Notes: generated from the letters alone by a model not told the origin. A stretch of DNA of 64,000 nucleotides from Paenibacillus kribbensis (GCF_002240415.1 NZ_CP020028.1:4861501-4925500), one strand, 5' to 3'; numbered from the stretch's first letter, positions 13,658 to 22,685 are shown. Program-made: numbers and translations.

Positions 13658-15076
13658 TTACCTTTTAATAATGACCAGCTTGGTCTCCAGCATTTCTTCC
13701 ATGGCGTATTTCACGCCCTCGCGTCCGGTGCCGCTTTGCTTCACACCACCATACGGCATGTGGTCGACACGGAAGCTCGGAATGTCATTGATCACCACAC
13801 CACCAACCTCAAGCTTGTCCGCCGCATCCAGCGCAGTCACGATATTACGGGTATAAATCCCTGCCTGCAAGCCATAAATCGAATGGTTCACATGGCTTAC
13901 AGCTTCATCTATAGAGCTTACCGGGTGAATCAGCACCAGCGGGGCAAACACCTCGCGACAGGACACTTTGGAAGTCGGGTCCACATTCAGCAGAACTGTG
14001 GGCTCCAGTATAGAGCCCCTGGCTTGTCCCCCCAGAGCGATTCTGGCACCTGCTTGAACCGCTTCATCCAGCCACTCACGGACACGTTGGACATCCTTGG
14101 CTGAAATGAGTGCGGATACGTCCGTGTCCGGCTCCAGCGGATCGCCGACTTTCAGCCGCTGCGTCGCCTCGATAAAACGGGCAACAAAGGTATCGTACAG
14201 TTCATCAACAACGTAAATACGTTGAATCGAGATGCACACCTGTCCCTGATTGGCAAACGCTCCGCTCACACAGCGGTCGATGATCGCATCCACATCGGTG
14301 TCACGGTCGATAATGACCGCTGCGTTGGAGCCCAGTTCCAGCGTAACCCGCTTCAAGCCAGCCTTGGAGCGAATTTCCGTGCCCACCGCCGGACTTCCGG
14401 TAAAGGTGATATAGCCGACGCGCGGATCGGTGACAAGCACGTCACCGATGGTTTTGCCGTCACCGCTGATCACGTTAAGCGCGCCGGAAGGCAATCCGGC
14501 CTGCTCCAGCAGCTCTGCGATCAGGTAAGCCGAAAGCGGGGTCTGCTCGGCAGGCTTCAATACGACCGTATTGCCTGCCGCAAGTGCAGGGCCAACCTTG
14601 TGGGCGACCAGGTTCATCGGGAAGTTAAAGGGGGTGATGGCTCCCACCACACCGACGGGCTCCCTAAGCGTATAGGCCATACGGCCCTCGCCGCCCGGTG
14701 CAGCATCCAGCGGGATCGTTTCCCCGTGAATCCGCTTGGCTTCTTCGGCTGCATACTTGTAGGTCTGCACCGTCCGGTCAACCTCTGCCAGCGCAGCCTT
14801 CCATGGTTTGGACGCTTCGCGGGCAATGATAAGCGCAGCTTCATCACGCCGCTCCTCCAGCAGGTCAGCCAGTTTTTCCAAAATGGCTGAGCGCTGATGT
14901 GCTGGCATGGCCCGCATCCCGGCGCGTGCATCAGATGCAGCCTGAATGGCAGCATGGGCATCCTCTGCTGTCGCCTCTGCTACCTCAGCAATAACCTCCC
15001 CGGAATACGGTGATTTTAATGTCGTATACGCTTGAGCTGCTTTCCATTCACCACCAATAAATAAATGCTGCCTCAT
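13658..15076 (-). CDS. Aldehyde dehydrogenase, lactaldehyde/glyceraldehyde-3-phosphate dehydrogenase type
   Basis: 472 residues of the NAD(P)-dependent ALDH superfamily. Visible are the oxyanion Asn in ITPFNFPMN, the cofactor motif FTGSPAVG, the general-base Glu in LELGSNAA, the nucleophilic Cys in NQGQVCISIQR and the C-terminal MPYGGVKQSGTGREG. The protein is a cytosolic soluble oxidoreductase converting an aldehyde to an acid. The sequence style (SCREVFAPLV, FRVDHMPYGG) is that of the GapN/lactaldehyde branch, but substrate cannot be fixed. ATG at 15076 follows AGGAGG at eight bases; the frame continues 33 codons upstream without support. It lies 88 bases after the stop of an MFS exporter gene in the same direction and may be its cotranscribed partner. 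Confidence 0.9.
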   Translation of the reverse strand: MRQHLFIGGEWKAAQAYTTLKSPYSGEVIAEVAEATAEDAHAAIQAASDARAGMRAMPAHQRSAILEKLADLLEERRDEAALIIAREASKPWKAALAEVDRTVQTYKYAAEEAKRIHGETIPLDAAPGGEGRMAYTLREPVGVVGAITPFNFPMNLVAHKVGPALAAGNTVVLKPAEQTPLSAYLIAELLEQAGLPSGALNVISGDGKTIGDVLVTDPRVGYITFTGSPAVGTEIRSKAGLKRVTLELGSNAAVIIDRDTDVDAIIDRCVSGAFANQGQVCISIQRIYVVDELYDTFVARFIEATQRLKVGDPLEPDTDVSALISAKDVQRVREWLDEAVQAGARIALGGQARGSILEPTVLLNVDPTSKVSCREVFAPLVLIHPVSSIDEAVSHVNHSIYGLQAGIYTRNIVTALDAADKLEVGGVVINDIPSFRVDHMPYGGVKQSGTGREGVKYAMEEMLETKLVIIKR

Positions 15077-15164
15077 ACTTATGTCCTCCTGTGTTCTGAG
15101 CCATCCATCGTGACCAGAATATGTTTGTATTCGCTCATACTCTTTCTCCCTCAGAGGTTCAGTC

Positions 15165-16394
15165 TTAGTGTACATCGACCTGAATATTTTGCATATGTCG
15201 ACGGCGTACGATCAGTACTGCTACACCCATCAACACCATCAATGCACCAAAATAAAACGGAGTTTCTGCTGTGTACCACTCTGACAGCTTCCCGGCAAGC
15301 CACGGCGAGATCGCACCGCCCAAAAAGCGCATAAAGCTGTATGCCGCAGATGCTGTCGAGCGCTCTACCGGAGCGGCCTGCATCACAGCGGTTGTAATCA
15401 ATGTATTGTTGATCCCCAGAAAAACACCCGCCGCAATCACCGCGACAATGACCGTTGCTGACGAACCTACCACCGTCCCGACCGCCATAACGCCTAAATC
15501 AATGGCAAACAGCGTCAGCATGCTACTAATGGAAGATACCACGCTAAAGCGCGCTTGAATCTTTGGTGCTACAAACACCGAGGTGAAGGCCAGCATAATC
15601 CCCCAGCCAAAAAACACATAACCCAAACCATGCTCATCCAAATGCATGACATATGGAGAATAAGCCATCAACGTAAAAAATCCAAAATTATATAACAACG
15701 CTACAATACCGAGCGTGAGCAAGGCCGGATAACTAAGCGCTTTGAACGGATCGGCAAGCGACCCGCGCTTGTTAGGCTTCGGAATCGAAGGCAGCATAAA
15801 CGTAATGAACAAAAATCCTACAACCATCAGGGCAGCAACACCAAAAAACGGACCGCGCCAGGAAATGGAGCCTAACTCACCGCCCAGCAAGGGGCCGACA
15901 GAAATCCCAAGACCCAGTGCAGCCTCATATAAAATAATGGCTTTGGCTGTTCCCGAGGTGGACAGACCCACAATCGCAGACAGCGCTGTGGCAATAAACA
16001 GGGCATTCCCCAGCCCCCAGCCTGCCCGGTAGCCCACAATTCCGCCTACCGTATTGGCGGTGCCGCCCAGTCCGGCAAATACAATAATAAACAAAATCCC
16101 GGTCAGCAGCGTCCATTTGACACCCAGTCGACTGGACACGACGCCCGTAATCAGCATCGCAACACCGGTCACCAGATTATAGCTGGTGAACAGCAGCGAC
16201 ACCTGGCTTTTAGTGGCATGAAGCTGATCGGCAATGGCCGGAAGAATCGGATCGACCAAGCCCAAACCCATAAATGAAATAACACAGGCAAAAGCAACCG
16301 CCCAGACGGCTTTGGGCTGAGACAGCAAGCCTGACTGTTTTTTCAACTCATCAGGGATTTTTAACTCACCATGTAAACTGTGTTCAAAACTCAT
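15165..16394 (-). CDS. MFS exporter, DHA1 drug:proton antiporter type
   Basis: 409 residues with 12 predicted membrane segments. AVWAVAFACVISFMGLGLVDPILPAIA starts segment 1, the loop-2/3 motif is GVVSSRLGVKWTLL, and segment 5 has the antiporter motif LGISVGPLLGGELG. It expels small molecules from the cytoplasmic membrane; specificity unknown. The ATG at 16394 is preceded by GGAGG; upstream extension to 16484 runs into the regulator's coding region. A MerR-family gene ends 40 bases upstream in the same direction, a common arrangement in which the regulator activates its exporter on binding a drug-like compound (inference, compare BmrR, TipA). Confidence 0.87.
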   Translation of the reverse strand: MSFEHSLHGELKIPDELKKQSGLLSQPKAVWAVAFACVISFMGLGLVDPILPAIADQLHATKSQVSLLFTSYNLVTGVAMLITGVVSSRLGVKWTLLTGILFIIVFAGLGGTANTVGGIVGYRAGWGLGNALFIATALSAIVGLSTSGTAKAIILYEAALGLGISVGPLLGGELGSISWRGPFFGVAALMVVGFLFITFMLPSIPKPNKRGSLADPFKALSYPALLTLGIVALLYNFGFFTLMAYSPYVMHLDEHGLGYVFFGWGIMLAFTSVFVAPKIQARFSVVSSISSMLTLFAIDLGVMAVGTVVGSSATVIVAVIAAGVFLGINNTLITTAVMQAAPVERSTASAAYSFMRFLGGAISPWLAGKLSEWYTAETPFYFGALMVLMGVAVLIVRRRHMQNIQVDVH

Positions 16395-16434
16395 GAATGA
16401 TGTGACCTCCATATCTAATTGTACATATTCCTCG

Positions 16435-16890
16435 TTATGACGGGTCGCTGCCAAGCTCCTCATCAAGCAGAGCCTTCCGTTCACGAACCCTGACCCGCAG
16501 ATCCTCCAGCTCAGTCTGGAGCATGCGGATGCTATTGATTTTCCCCTCCATCATTTCCAATTGTTCGTTCAGGGTGACCTCCATATCCACCAGCATGGCC
16601 CGGCGCTCAGCAGGTTGCAGATGATCCGTACGCTCGCGATATTCCTCCCGTTGACCCTTGAGCATCTCCGCTGCGGACATGTAGCGCTGCAGCTCTTGCA
16701 AAGAGAAACCAAGCACTTCCTTGGCGCTCACTATTTTTCTAAGTAAATCCACATCCTCCTGCGTATACAGCCTCATATTACCTTCGCTGCGCTGCGGGGA
16801 GGGCAACAAACCGATTTCCTCATAGTAACGAATGGTTCGCTTTGTCAGACCACTTTGCTTGGCGACCTCATCAATTTTATACGTAACCAT
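16435..16890 (-). CDS. MerR-family transcriptional regulator
   Basis: 151 residues. YKIDEVAKQSGLTKRTIRYYEEIGLLPSPQRSEGNMRLYTQEDV is the winged HTH of MerR proteins. A long dimerisation helix follows (LVDMEVTLNEQLEMMEGKINSIRMLQTELEDLRVR, 100-135). There is no cysteine pattern for metal sensing and no large ligand domain, so the effector is not predictable. It is the first gene of an apparent exporter operon and its own promoter contains a palindrome placed between -35 and upstream, see 16923-16958. Confidence 0.92.
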   Translation of the reverse strand: MVTYKIDEVAKQSGLTKRTIRYYEEIGLLPSPQRSEGNMRLYTQEDVDLLRKIVSAKEVLGFSLQELQRYMSAAEMLKGQREEYRERTDHLQPAERRAMLVDMEVTLNEQLEMMEGKINSIRMLQTELEDLRVRVRERKALLDEELGSDPS

Positions 16891-16922
16891 GACACCTACC
16901 TTATGAAAAAGTTTATATATAA

Positions 16923-16958
16923 ATATTACGCCTATATAACGTTAACGTCAACGTTAAC
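16923..16958 (-). promoter_or_regulatory. MerR-operon promoter with palindromic operator
   Basis: Minus strand TTGACG (16951-16946), 17-base spacer, TAATAT (16928-16923). GTTAACGTCAACGTTAAC (16941-16958) is a near-perfect palindrome covering the -35 box. MerR proteins usually bind inside a long 19-base spacer, so this layout suggests repression or autoregulation instead. Confidence 0.55.
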
Positions 16959-16968
16959 TTAGAAAGAC

Positions 16969-16996
16969 AAAAAAACCGCCTCTGTTCAAGGCGGTT
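16969..16996 (-). terminator. Intrinsic terminator of the YjcZ-family genes
   Basis: AACCGCC and GGCGGTT with a 9-base loop; leftward transcripts end in a run of seven or eight T residues. It lies 70 bases after the stop of the small gene at 17068. Confidence 0.75.
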
Positions 16997-17067
16997 CTGG
17001 TCCGGCTTATATGGCTTTATATGGTCACAGACCCGAGGCATCGGCGCTCAAACCCATGAATACAGCA

Positions 17068-17184
17068 TTAGATGAAGAAGGTACGAGTGATGATAACCAG
17101 CAAAATGAAGAGAACCAGAATAACACCAGTGGAAGTCCACATGTTGTAACCACCACAGCCACAACCTCTATCTACTTCACCCAT
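17068..17184 (-). CDS. YjcZ-family sporulation protein, 38 residues
   Basis: A tiny membrane peptide beginning MGEVDRGCGCGGYNMW and ending in one hydrophobic helix, TGVILVLFILLVIITRTFFI. The VLVLFILLVIIT-type helix with a Gly/Tyr/Cys-rich head is the YjcZ family of sporulation-associated small proteins. AGGAGG lies eight bases before the ATG at 17184. A second, shorter family member ends 62 bases upstream in the same direction, with identical VLFILLVIIT core, so the two look like a tandem duplication. They share the terminator at 16969. The molecular role of the family is not known; expression in the sporangium is inferred. Confidence 0.85.
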   Translation of the reverse strand: MGEVDRGCGCGGYNMWTSTGVILVLFILLVIITRTFFI

Positions 17185-17246
17185 CTCAAATTCCTCCTCT
17201 CCGTTGATTATAGCAATTCGCCCGAATTAGCTTCTTGAGCTGAGAA

Positions 17247-17348
17247 TTAGATGAAAAATGCTTTTGTGATAATAACAAGCAAAATGAAAAGTACCAGAAT
17301 CGCTCCCATAGATGTAAAAGCTCCATAACCAGCGCCCATTCCAGACAT
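17247..17348 (-). CDS. YjcZ-family sporulation protein, 33 residues
   Basis: MSGMGAGYGAFTSMGAI followed by LVLFILLVIITKAFFI: a Gly-rich head and a single transmembrane helix, the standard YjcZ form. GGGAGG lies seven bases before the ATG. It is the upstream member of the pair; the paralogue at 17068 has the same helix but a Cys-rich head. No sigma-factor site could be assigned with confidence in 17349-17461. Confidence 0.85.
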   Translation of the reverse strand: MSGMGAGYGAFTSMGAILVLFILLVIITKAFFI

Positions 17349-17461
17349 GGTGATTCCTCCCTTCATGGTTTACAAGAGCATACTATGCGTGTGCCGTCAT
17401 CCATGATAGGGACAAATGCCGTGCCTATTGCCTAAATATAGATCCTTATGCTGTAGCTCCG

Positions 17462-18049
17462 TTATCCTTCGGATGCCAGCATACCGTTATACAGCAGGTC
17501 TCGTGCCTGTTTGGCAAGTACAGATGGACTTTCGCGTCCAGGCAGCAATTGGGTTAGCGTCAACCGTTCAATCAAGCCGATGACACATTCTGCTGTCAAT
17601 TCAGGGTTCAGCTCCTCACGACAAGAACCCCAGCGCTGTGCCGCCTGCAAATGCTTTTTGATATGCTCAGCCATCTCCGCCTTAATTCGCACCGAGTCAG
17701 CCGCCTGATAAAACCCAACCCGGGTCATCGCAGGATTATTGGACAACATACGAAAAATAGCTTCCAGAAATACCTGTCCCCGGTTCAAAATCTCAGCTTT
17801 ACTCTGGTCCGGCTCCACCTTCATGCTTTGCGTCGTCTCGTTCACCAAAGCACGGAAGCTCTCGACAAGCTCCTCATAAATCTGTTCCTTACTTTCAAAA
17901 TGAATATAAAAATCCGGCTGCGTTAATCCTGCACGTGCCGCAATTGAACTTACCTTTGTCTGATAAAAACCCGTCTGAGCGAACTCTTCAGCCCCCGCTT
18001 CCAGTAACAACCGTCGACTTTCCCGACTTCTGATTCCCGCTCTCATCAC
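17462..18049 (-). CDS. TetR-family transcriptional regulator
   Basis: 195 residues. The N-terminal HTH is AGAEEFAQTGFYQTKVSSIAARAGLTQPDFYIHFESKEQIYEEL (18-60), a standard TetR DNA-binding domain; the C-terminal two thirds form the ligand-binding helices. Start may be GTG at 18049 or the next codon, ATG at 18046. It stands alone: the upstream gene is a flavin-fold protein in the same direction and the downstream genes are YjcZ peptides. Target and ligand unknown. Confidence 0.9.
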   Translation of the reverse strand: MMRAGIRSRESRRLLLEAGAEEFAQTGFYQTKVSSIAARAGLTQPDFYIHFESKEQIYEELVESFRALVNETTQSMKVEPDQSKAEILNRGQVFLEAIFRMLSNNPAMTRVGFYQAADSVRIKAEMAEHIKKHLQAAQRWGSCREELNPELTAECVIGLIERLTLTQLLPGRESPSVLAKQARDLLYNGMLASEG

Positions 18050-18210
18050 GGTCTTGCCCCCTTACTCCATAAATCTATCGTATTATAAGGTTCCTTTGCA
18101 GTAAGAACAACGGGCTTGAGAATGATATATACCCGTCCTTCAAAAGTCCTAACACAGAAGGTCTAAAGTATAATTAACCCATTAGACGATGAACGAGAGC
18201 GGGAATGTAG

Positions 18211-18822
18211 TTAGTGATGAGGACAATATTTGCGCATCATTTCAATCGTTGCCAGATCATCATCCAGCCCCCGTTTTTGCAAGCCATCCACAATCTGCTG
18301 ACGCTCCTGACCTTTGACATTCTGGCCGAATTTGAACTTGGCAGTCCATTCATCCGGTACGATTTTGATCAGAGCGACCCCTTTCAGACGTGAAGCATAC
18401 CGAGGATCACTGGCATCAATCGTGTCATAGCCGCCTTCCGGTTGCAGCTTGCTCATGAAAATGGAAAATGCCGCTGCCTTTTCTTCCAGCTCAACTACAA
18501 GTTCAGCATGACCACGCACGGTAACGCTTTTAAAAAAGGCAGTCGCCGGGCATGCCATATGCTCGTCCGTAAAATACGACGGAATCAGCGCATATTCCTT
18601 GGCGGCGGAAAATGTGACCCGGTTGTCCTCCTTCATCCGTTCCATCTTTTCTCCAACACGGCTGCCATGAATATAAAAAACGCCATTCCCGTAAGCAAAA
18701 TTCAAGGGAACCACACGCGGAAAACCATCCTCGCTGTTCAGACCTAAAAATCCGAAGCTGACCTCACTCAGAAATTGCTCTATTTCCTCTTCTTCTGCCA
18801 CTGTAAATTCTTTTCTTCTCAT
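18211..18822 (-). CDS. Pyridoxamine-5'-phosphate-oxidase-like flavin-fold protein
   Basis: 203 residues of the split-barrel FMN-binding fold, NimA-like branch. EEIEQFLSEVSFGFLGLNSEDGFPRVVPLNFAYGNGVFYIHGSRVGEKMERMKED is the characteristic first half; KSVTVRGHAELV and ALIKIVPDEWTAKFKFGQN complete the barrel. Members bind FMN, F420 or haem and are often called antibiotic or nitroimidazole resistance proteins; activity here is unknown. ATG at 18822 follows GGAAGGGGAG at five bases. It is divergent from a MocR-type regulator across 114 bases, and this regulator is the likely controller (inference). Confidence 0.85.
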   Translation of the reverse strand: MRRKEFTVAEEEEIEQFLSEVSFGFLGLNSEDGFPRVVPLNFAYGNGVFYIHGSRVGEKMERMKEDNRVTFSAAKEYALIPSYFTDEHMACPATAFFKSVTVRGHAELVVELEEKAAAFSIFMSKLQPEGGYDTIDASDPRYASRLKGVALIKIVPDEWTAKFKFGQNVKGQERQQIVDGLQKRGLDDDLATIEMMRKYCPHH

Positions 18823-18936
18823 AATTACTCCCCTTCCTTCTATTGACCAACGATACATTTCAGATTATGTTGAAAATGGATTAATCAAAAGAGCCAATTT
18901 AAATGAAAATAAATAGTCCAATTGAAGGAGTTGGGA

Positions 18937-20463
18937 ATGGATATTACAGTTGCTTACCAGCGTGCTATTCAAAAATATCATCATAAATATTTGGCATTGT
19001 ATCATGCTCTCCGGGACGGTATTCTTAACGGTTCCCTTGCCGGCGGTACGCGCCTGCCCTCCAGTCGTGATCTGGCTGTGATGTATGGAATTTCGCGTGG
19101 CAGCGTTGCCGAAGCATACGATATGCTGTTGGCAGAAGGGTATGTAGAATCGACGGTAGGCAGAGGAACCTTTGTTATTGAGCAGGCAGCGATGCTGTCG
19201 GACCCATTTCCAATCGGCCAGCAGAACCAGAATCCACCTGTTGCAAAGCAAAAAGCCCCCGCTCTGTCAGCCTGGGGACAACGAATCATGCAGCTGGAAA
19301 AGGAACGGGAGTTATTGTCATCTCCTGCTTTTGCTGCGGATCGAGACGATACGCAGCAGTCCTTGATTTCTTTTCAGGCAGGAGAAGTCGTATTAGAGGG
19401 CAGCTCACAGCTCGCATGGAAAAGTGCCATGGCTGCCGCTGGCAAAGACCTGCAAAAGCCTTCGTCTGACTCGGCGACTGTGTCGGTGAATGGCGATGAA
19501 TGGCTGCGTGAAGCGATTTGCCATCATGTTGGCAGAACACGCGGGATTGCGGCCCACCCGGACCAAGTCGTTTTATGCAGCGGCTCCATGGAAGTGATCA
19601 CACTATTATGCCAGCTGCTTATTGATGAACAGGATCACATTATATTGGAAAATCCCTGTTATTCCGGTATCCATCGTGCTGTTACAGCCTCGGGCGGACA
19701 GATTCAGGCAGCCGAGCTGGATCAGCAAGGAATTATTCCGCAGGATTGGGATTCCAGGCTACTGTTTGTTACGCCGGGACGACAGTTCCCGACCGGCGCA
19801 GTTTTGCCACTGGCACGGCGTCAGCAGATTTTGCAGTGGGCGGTATCCCGTAGTGCCTGGATTATCGAAGACGATTATGACAGCGAATTCCGCTGGGCCG
19901 GACGACCCATTGAGCCTTTAAAAGCATTGGATCGCGCAGATTGCGTAATCTATGTCGGTTCCTTTTCCAAAAGCATGTTCAGCAGTCTTCGACTCGGGTT
20001 TGCGATCCTGCCTGCTGCACTGGCTCAAGCGCTGACAGCTGCCAAGCGGCTATATGACCCCCTGCCGCCTGCCCGTTTGGAGCAACGGGCACTGGCACGT
20101 TTTATGATGCGCGGCGACTATGCTCGCCATTTGCGGCGGATGACACGCATATACAGATCGCGCTACGACGTGTTCCAGCGCGAAATGCAGCAGTTGAGCG
20201 AACTGTTTTACTGGCAGCAGAGCGATTGCGGGCTGCATGCCTATGCCATCTGGAAGCATGAGCATGCTCCATACCATCATTTGCTGCGGACAGCACATGA
20301 TTACGGAGTCACATGGCGGGATGCCGCCGATTACCAGCTGGCCCCAGGTCCTCCAGCAGCCTGCTTTAACTTTGCCCATTTAACGGAGCAGCAGATTATT
20401 GAAGGCGCTAAGCGTCTGCGCCAGGCTTGGGACAGTATCAAACATCAATATCACGCAGTGTAG
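18937..20463 (+). CDS. MocR-family regulator, GntR HTH fused to aminotransferase-like domain
   Basis: 508 residues. Residues 10-78 form a GntR winged HTH (YHALRDGILNGSLAGGTRLPSSRDLAVMYGISRGSVAEAY). From about 120 on it is a fold-type I PLP domain: ENPCYSGIHRAV, IIEDDYDSEFRW with the cofactor Asp, and GSFSKSMFSSLRLGF with the Schiff-base Lys345. MocR proteins use PLP as a sensor, as PdxR does for pyridoxal phosphate synthesis. ATG at 18937 has GAAGGAG six bases upstream. It is divergent from a pyridoxamine-oxidase-fold gene, a pairing that fits regulation of that gene. A terminator follows at 20528. Confidence 0.92.
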   Translation: MDITVAYQRAIQKYHHKYLALYHALRDGILNGSLAGGTRLPSSRDLAVMYGISRGSVAEAYDMLLAEGYVESTVGRGTFVIEQAAMLSDPFPIGQQNQNPPVAKQKAPALSAWGQRIMQLEKERELLSSPAFAADRDDTQQSLISFQAGEVVLEGSSQLAWKSAMAAAGKDLQKPSSDSATVSVNGDEWLREAICHHVGRTRGIAAHPDQVVLCSGSMEVITLLCQLLIDEQDHIILENPCYSGIHRAVTASGGQIQAAELDQQGIIPQDWDSRLLFVTPGRQFPTGAVLPLARRQQILQWAVSRSAWIIEDDYDSEFRWAGRPIEPLKALDRADCVIYVGSFSKSMFSSLRLGFAILPAALAQALTAAKRLYDPLPPARLEQRALARFMMRGDYARHLRRMTRIYRSRYDVFQREMQQLSELFYWQQSDCGLHAYAIWKHEHAPYHHLLRTAHDYGVTWRDAADYQLAPGPPAACFNFAHLTEQQIIEGAKRLRQAWDSIKHQYHAV

Positions 20464-20527
20464 CAGAAGCTTTAAAAGGGGCTCGCCAACCTCCTATCAA
20501 TACCCATGCTGGGATTGACGATGAAAT

Positions 20528-20560
20528 GAAGGTGTCAATTCAGTGACACCTTCGTTTTTT
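20528..20560 (+). terminator. Intrinsic terminator of the MocR gene
   Basis: GAAGGTGTCA and TGACACCTTC, 6-base loop, then CGTTTTTTT. Confidence 0.85.
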
Positions 20561-20657
20561 TACATAACATAAAAAATATGGTATATTATTATAAAATCGT
20601 TGTGGCTTTTTTGAACATCATATTTGTTAGATAAAGAGAAGGGATGTGTTAAGACAC

Positions 20658-21149
20658 ATGAATAAGCCTGCTAAAATAATATCTATTCTTATACTTTCTG
20701 CGAGTGTTATGGCTGGTTGTGGAAATCAGGGAACAACAGATTCATCTCCCGAAGGAAAAGCTCCAGCAGCTCCAGAATCAGTAGAAGCCAGTCAAGCAAT
20801 CATCCTGCAAAGCCTGGACGAGATCAAGTGGGATAAAGTGAAAGACCCTTTGATTGAAGATGGCATGATAACAAAACTCAAAGCAGCCATCGCGGCCTTT
20901 GTTTCAGAAGATTTGGATCAATTCCATGCTGCGCTCAGCCCAACGGTCAAAACAGAGTACGATTATCTCCTGGATCAGCCCATAAAGTTCACCAGTATTG
21001 CCAAAGCTGTAAAAGAAAATGGTCGGATATTAATACCCGTTGTAGGCGAACGGCTTAATAAAGAAGAAGGAGATTCACCCGCTAAACGGTATACCTTCTA
21101 TTTTGATAAAGATAAAGATGGAACGTGGCAAATTGTTTCAATTGACTAA
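20658..21149 (+). CDS. Small lipoprotein of unknown function
   Basis: 163 residues. KIISILILSASVMAGCG is a lipoprotein signal peptide with lipobox VMAGC, so the protein should be anchored outside the membrane after lipidation of the Cys. The mature part is acidic and opens with a Ser/Pro/Ala-rich linker; LKAAIAAFVSEDLDQFHAALSPTVKTEYDYLL and RYTFYFDKDKDGTWQIVSID resemble small NTF2-like or DUF4829-type domains, but I do not recognise the family. ATG at 20658 is chosen because the signal peptide starts there; a GTG at 20646 also exists and AAGGG lies near it. Stands alone between two unrelated genes. Confidence 0.75.
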   Translation: MNKPAKIISILILSASVMAGCGNQGTTDSSPEGKAPAAPESVEASQAIILQSLDEIKWDKVKDPLIEDGMITKLKAAIAAFVSEDLDQFHAALSPTVKTEYDYLLDQPIKFTSIAKAVKENGRILIPVVGERLNKEEGDSPAKRYTFYFDKDKDGTWQIVSID

Positions 21150-21263
21150 GTCTATTTGCATTACATACCTAAAAGAAGAGGTTCTGTTCCAACCAGAACG
21201 TCTTCTTTTCTTCTCTAGTGCTATAAAAAGCATCCCCGCCGGAACTTTTAAATCTCGTGATGT

Positions 21264-22022
21264 ATGACCAGCATTTGTAAAGACAATACTGGAATCTATA
21301 AATATTGCGAATTGTGTGGTGCTTTCGGAGTGGATGATTTTTTGAGAGTGAATTTCTGGGAAATGATTTTAAGGGCAAGCTGTACTTTTTTTGTTCTATT
21401 GATACTAGCGCGGCTTCTTGGTAAAAAACAGCTTAGTCAGCTTACTTATTTTAATTATGTTACAGGGATCACTATCGGTTCAATCGCAGCGGATATTGTT
21501 GGCAATAGTGAGACGCCTTTTTTTAATGGACTCATTAGTTTAGTCTGGTGGGTAATTCTCACAATTTTTATCGGATATATTGGCTTGAAATCGAGTAAAG
21601 CCCGAGTCCTGTTTGATGGACAACCTACCATTCTCATAAAGGAAGGGAAAATACTTAAGAAGGCACTTCAAAGAACCCACCTCAATCTTGATGACCTTAG
21701 TATGATGCTTCGAAAGAAGGATGTCTTCAGTCTTCAAGAAGTTCATTATGCAATTCTGGAACCTGACGGGCAATTTAGTGTTTTAAAAAAGGAGCTTAAG
21801 CAAACTGTTACCAAAGAAGACATGAACATACCAACCTCAACTTTTACTTATCTTCCTTCAGAAATCATTTCAGACGGTAAGATCGTAAAAAAGAATCTAA
21901 TAGAACTGAACTTAACGGAAAAATGGGTGCATGACGAATTAAAGAAACATGGAATCCAGACAATACAAGAAGTCTTTTATGCAGAGATTCAAAAAGATGG
22001 TTCCCTTTTTATTAACAAATAG
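21264..22022 (+). CDS. DUF421 (YetF/YrbG-like) membrane protein
   Basis: About 224-252 residues. FWEMILRASCTFFVLLILARLLGKKQLSQLTYFNYVTGITIGSIAADI begins the typical three-helix membrane part, and SSKARVLFDGQPTILIKEGKIL opens the cytosolic DUF421 domain; a DUF3290-like partner is not present. YetF-type proteins are membrane proteins of bacilli; members such as YetF and YdfS in spores have been linked to water passage during germination (established for those members, not shown here). The frame opens at 21264, but there is no ribosome site and the first 28 residues are unlike the family; GTG at 21330 or 21348 is a likelier start. Confidence 0.8.
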   Translation: MTSICKDNTGIYKYCELCGAFGVDDFLRVNFWEMILRASCTFFVLLILARLLGKKQLSQLTYFNYVTGITIGSIAADIVGNSETPFFNGLISLVWWVILTIFIGYIGLKSSKARVLFDGQPTILIKEGKILKKALQRTHLNLDDLSMMLRKKDVFSLQEVHYAILEPDGQFSVLKKELKQTVTKEDMNIPTSTFTYLPSEIISDGKIVKKNLIELNLTEKWVHDELKKHGIQTIQEVFYAEIQKDGSLFINK

Positions 22023-22046
22023 GCATATGAGGCAGTGTTAGTCCCC

Positions 22047-22685
22047 TTATTTAATGACTAGCCCCAGCAGCCCTACAAAAGACGAAGCTTGATGCGGCGA
22101 GATCATGCAACCGTTCAGGTCTTCGATATCCACCTGCAGTCCCTCAAACTCACAATCGCTCAAATCAATCCCTTTGAGCTTGGACCCCGACAGCATCGCC
22201 TGATCCAGATTACAGCGGGTAAAAAAGGTTTTCTGCAGCGTCAGATGATAAAGATCGGCGCTTACCAATGAACAGTCCTCAAAACCAACCTGCTTGAAAT
22301 TGGAAAACCGAAACATCGAATAATCCCCTAAGCAATCCAGAAAACGAACGTTTTGGAGCCTGCTTCTGGAAAAGTCGGTGCCCAGCAATTTGCAATTTCT
22401 GAACTCCACCCGGTGAATAAAGGACCCGGACAAATCAACATTAGACAGATCACATTTATCAAAGATGACATCTGTCCATTCACTTTCCGGCAATGACGAT
22501 TCCATGATGGTTACATTTTTAAAGGTCATCTTATCCAATGAAACCTTAACCACATCCATATGATCCAAAACCATATCCTCTACGGTCCCCGTATCAAGCT
22601 CGTCTTTGGAGCGTAAAGAGTACATTTCTTCATTTAGTACAGGTAAATCCATAGGAATCTTCGGTAACTCCAATTTCATTTTCAT
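22047..22685 (-). CDS. Pentapeptide-repeat protein
   Basis: 212 residues. Between about 55 and 195 there are repeated A(D/N)LXX-like pentapeptides: CDLSNVDLSGSFIHRVEF, CKLLGTDFSRSRLQNVRF, CSLVSADLYHLTLQKTFF, CNLDQAMLSGSKLKGIDL. This predicts a right-handed quadrilateral beta-helix. The family includes Qnr/MfpA DNA mimics that protect gyrase, but most members have no known role. No signal peptide. ATG at 22685 is preceded by ATGAGG. Convergent with the DUF421 gene; the 24-base gap holds no clear terminator. Confidence 0.85.
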   Translation of the reverse strand: MKMKLELPKIPMDLPVLNEEMYSLRSKDELDTGTVEDMVLDHMDVVKVSLDKMTFKNVTIMESSLPESEWTDVIFDKCDLSNVDLSGSFIHRVEFRNCKLLGTDFSRSRLQNVRFLDCLGDYSMFRFSNFKQVGFEDCSLVSADLYHLTLQKTFFTRCNLDQAMLSGSKLKGIDLSDCEFEGLQVDIEDLNGCMISPHQASSFVGLLGLVIK

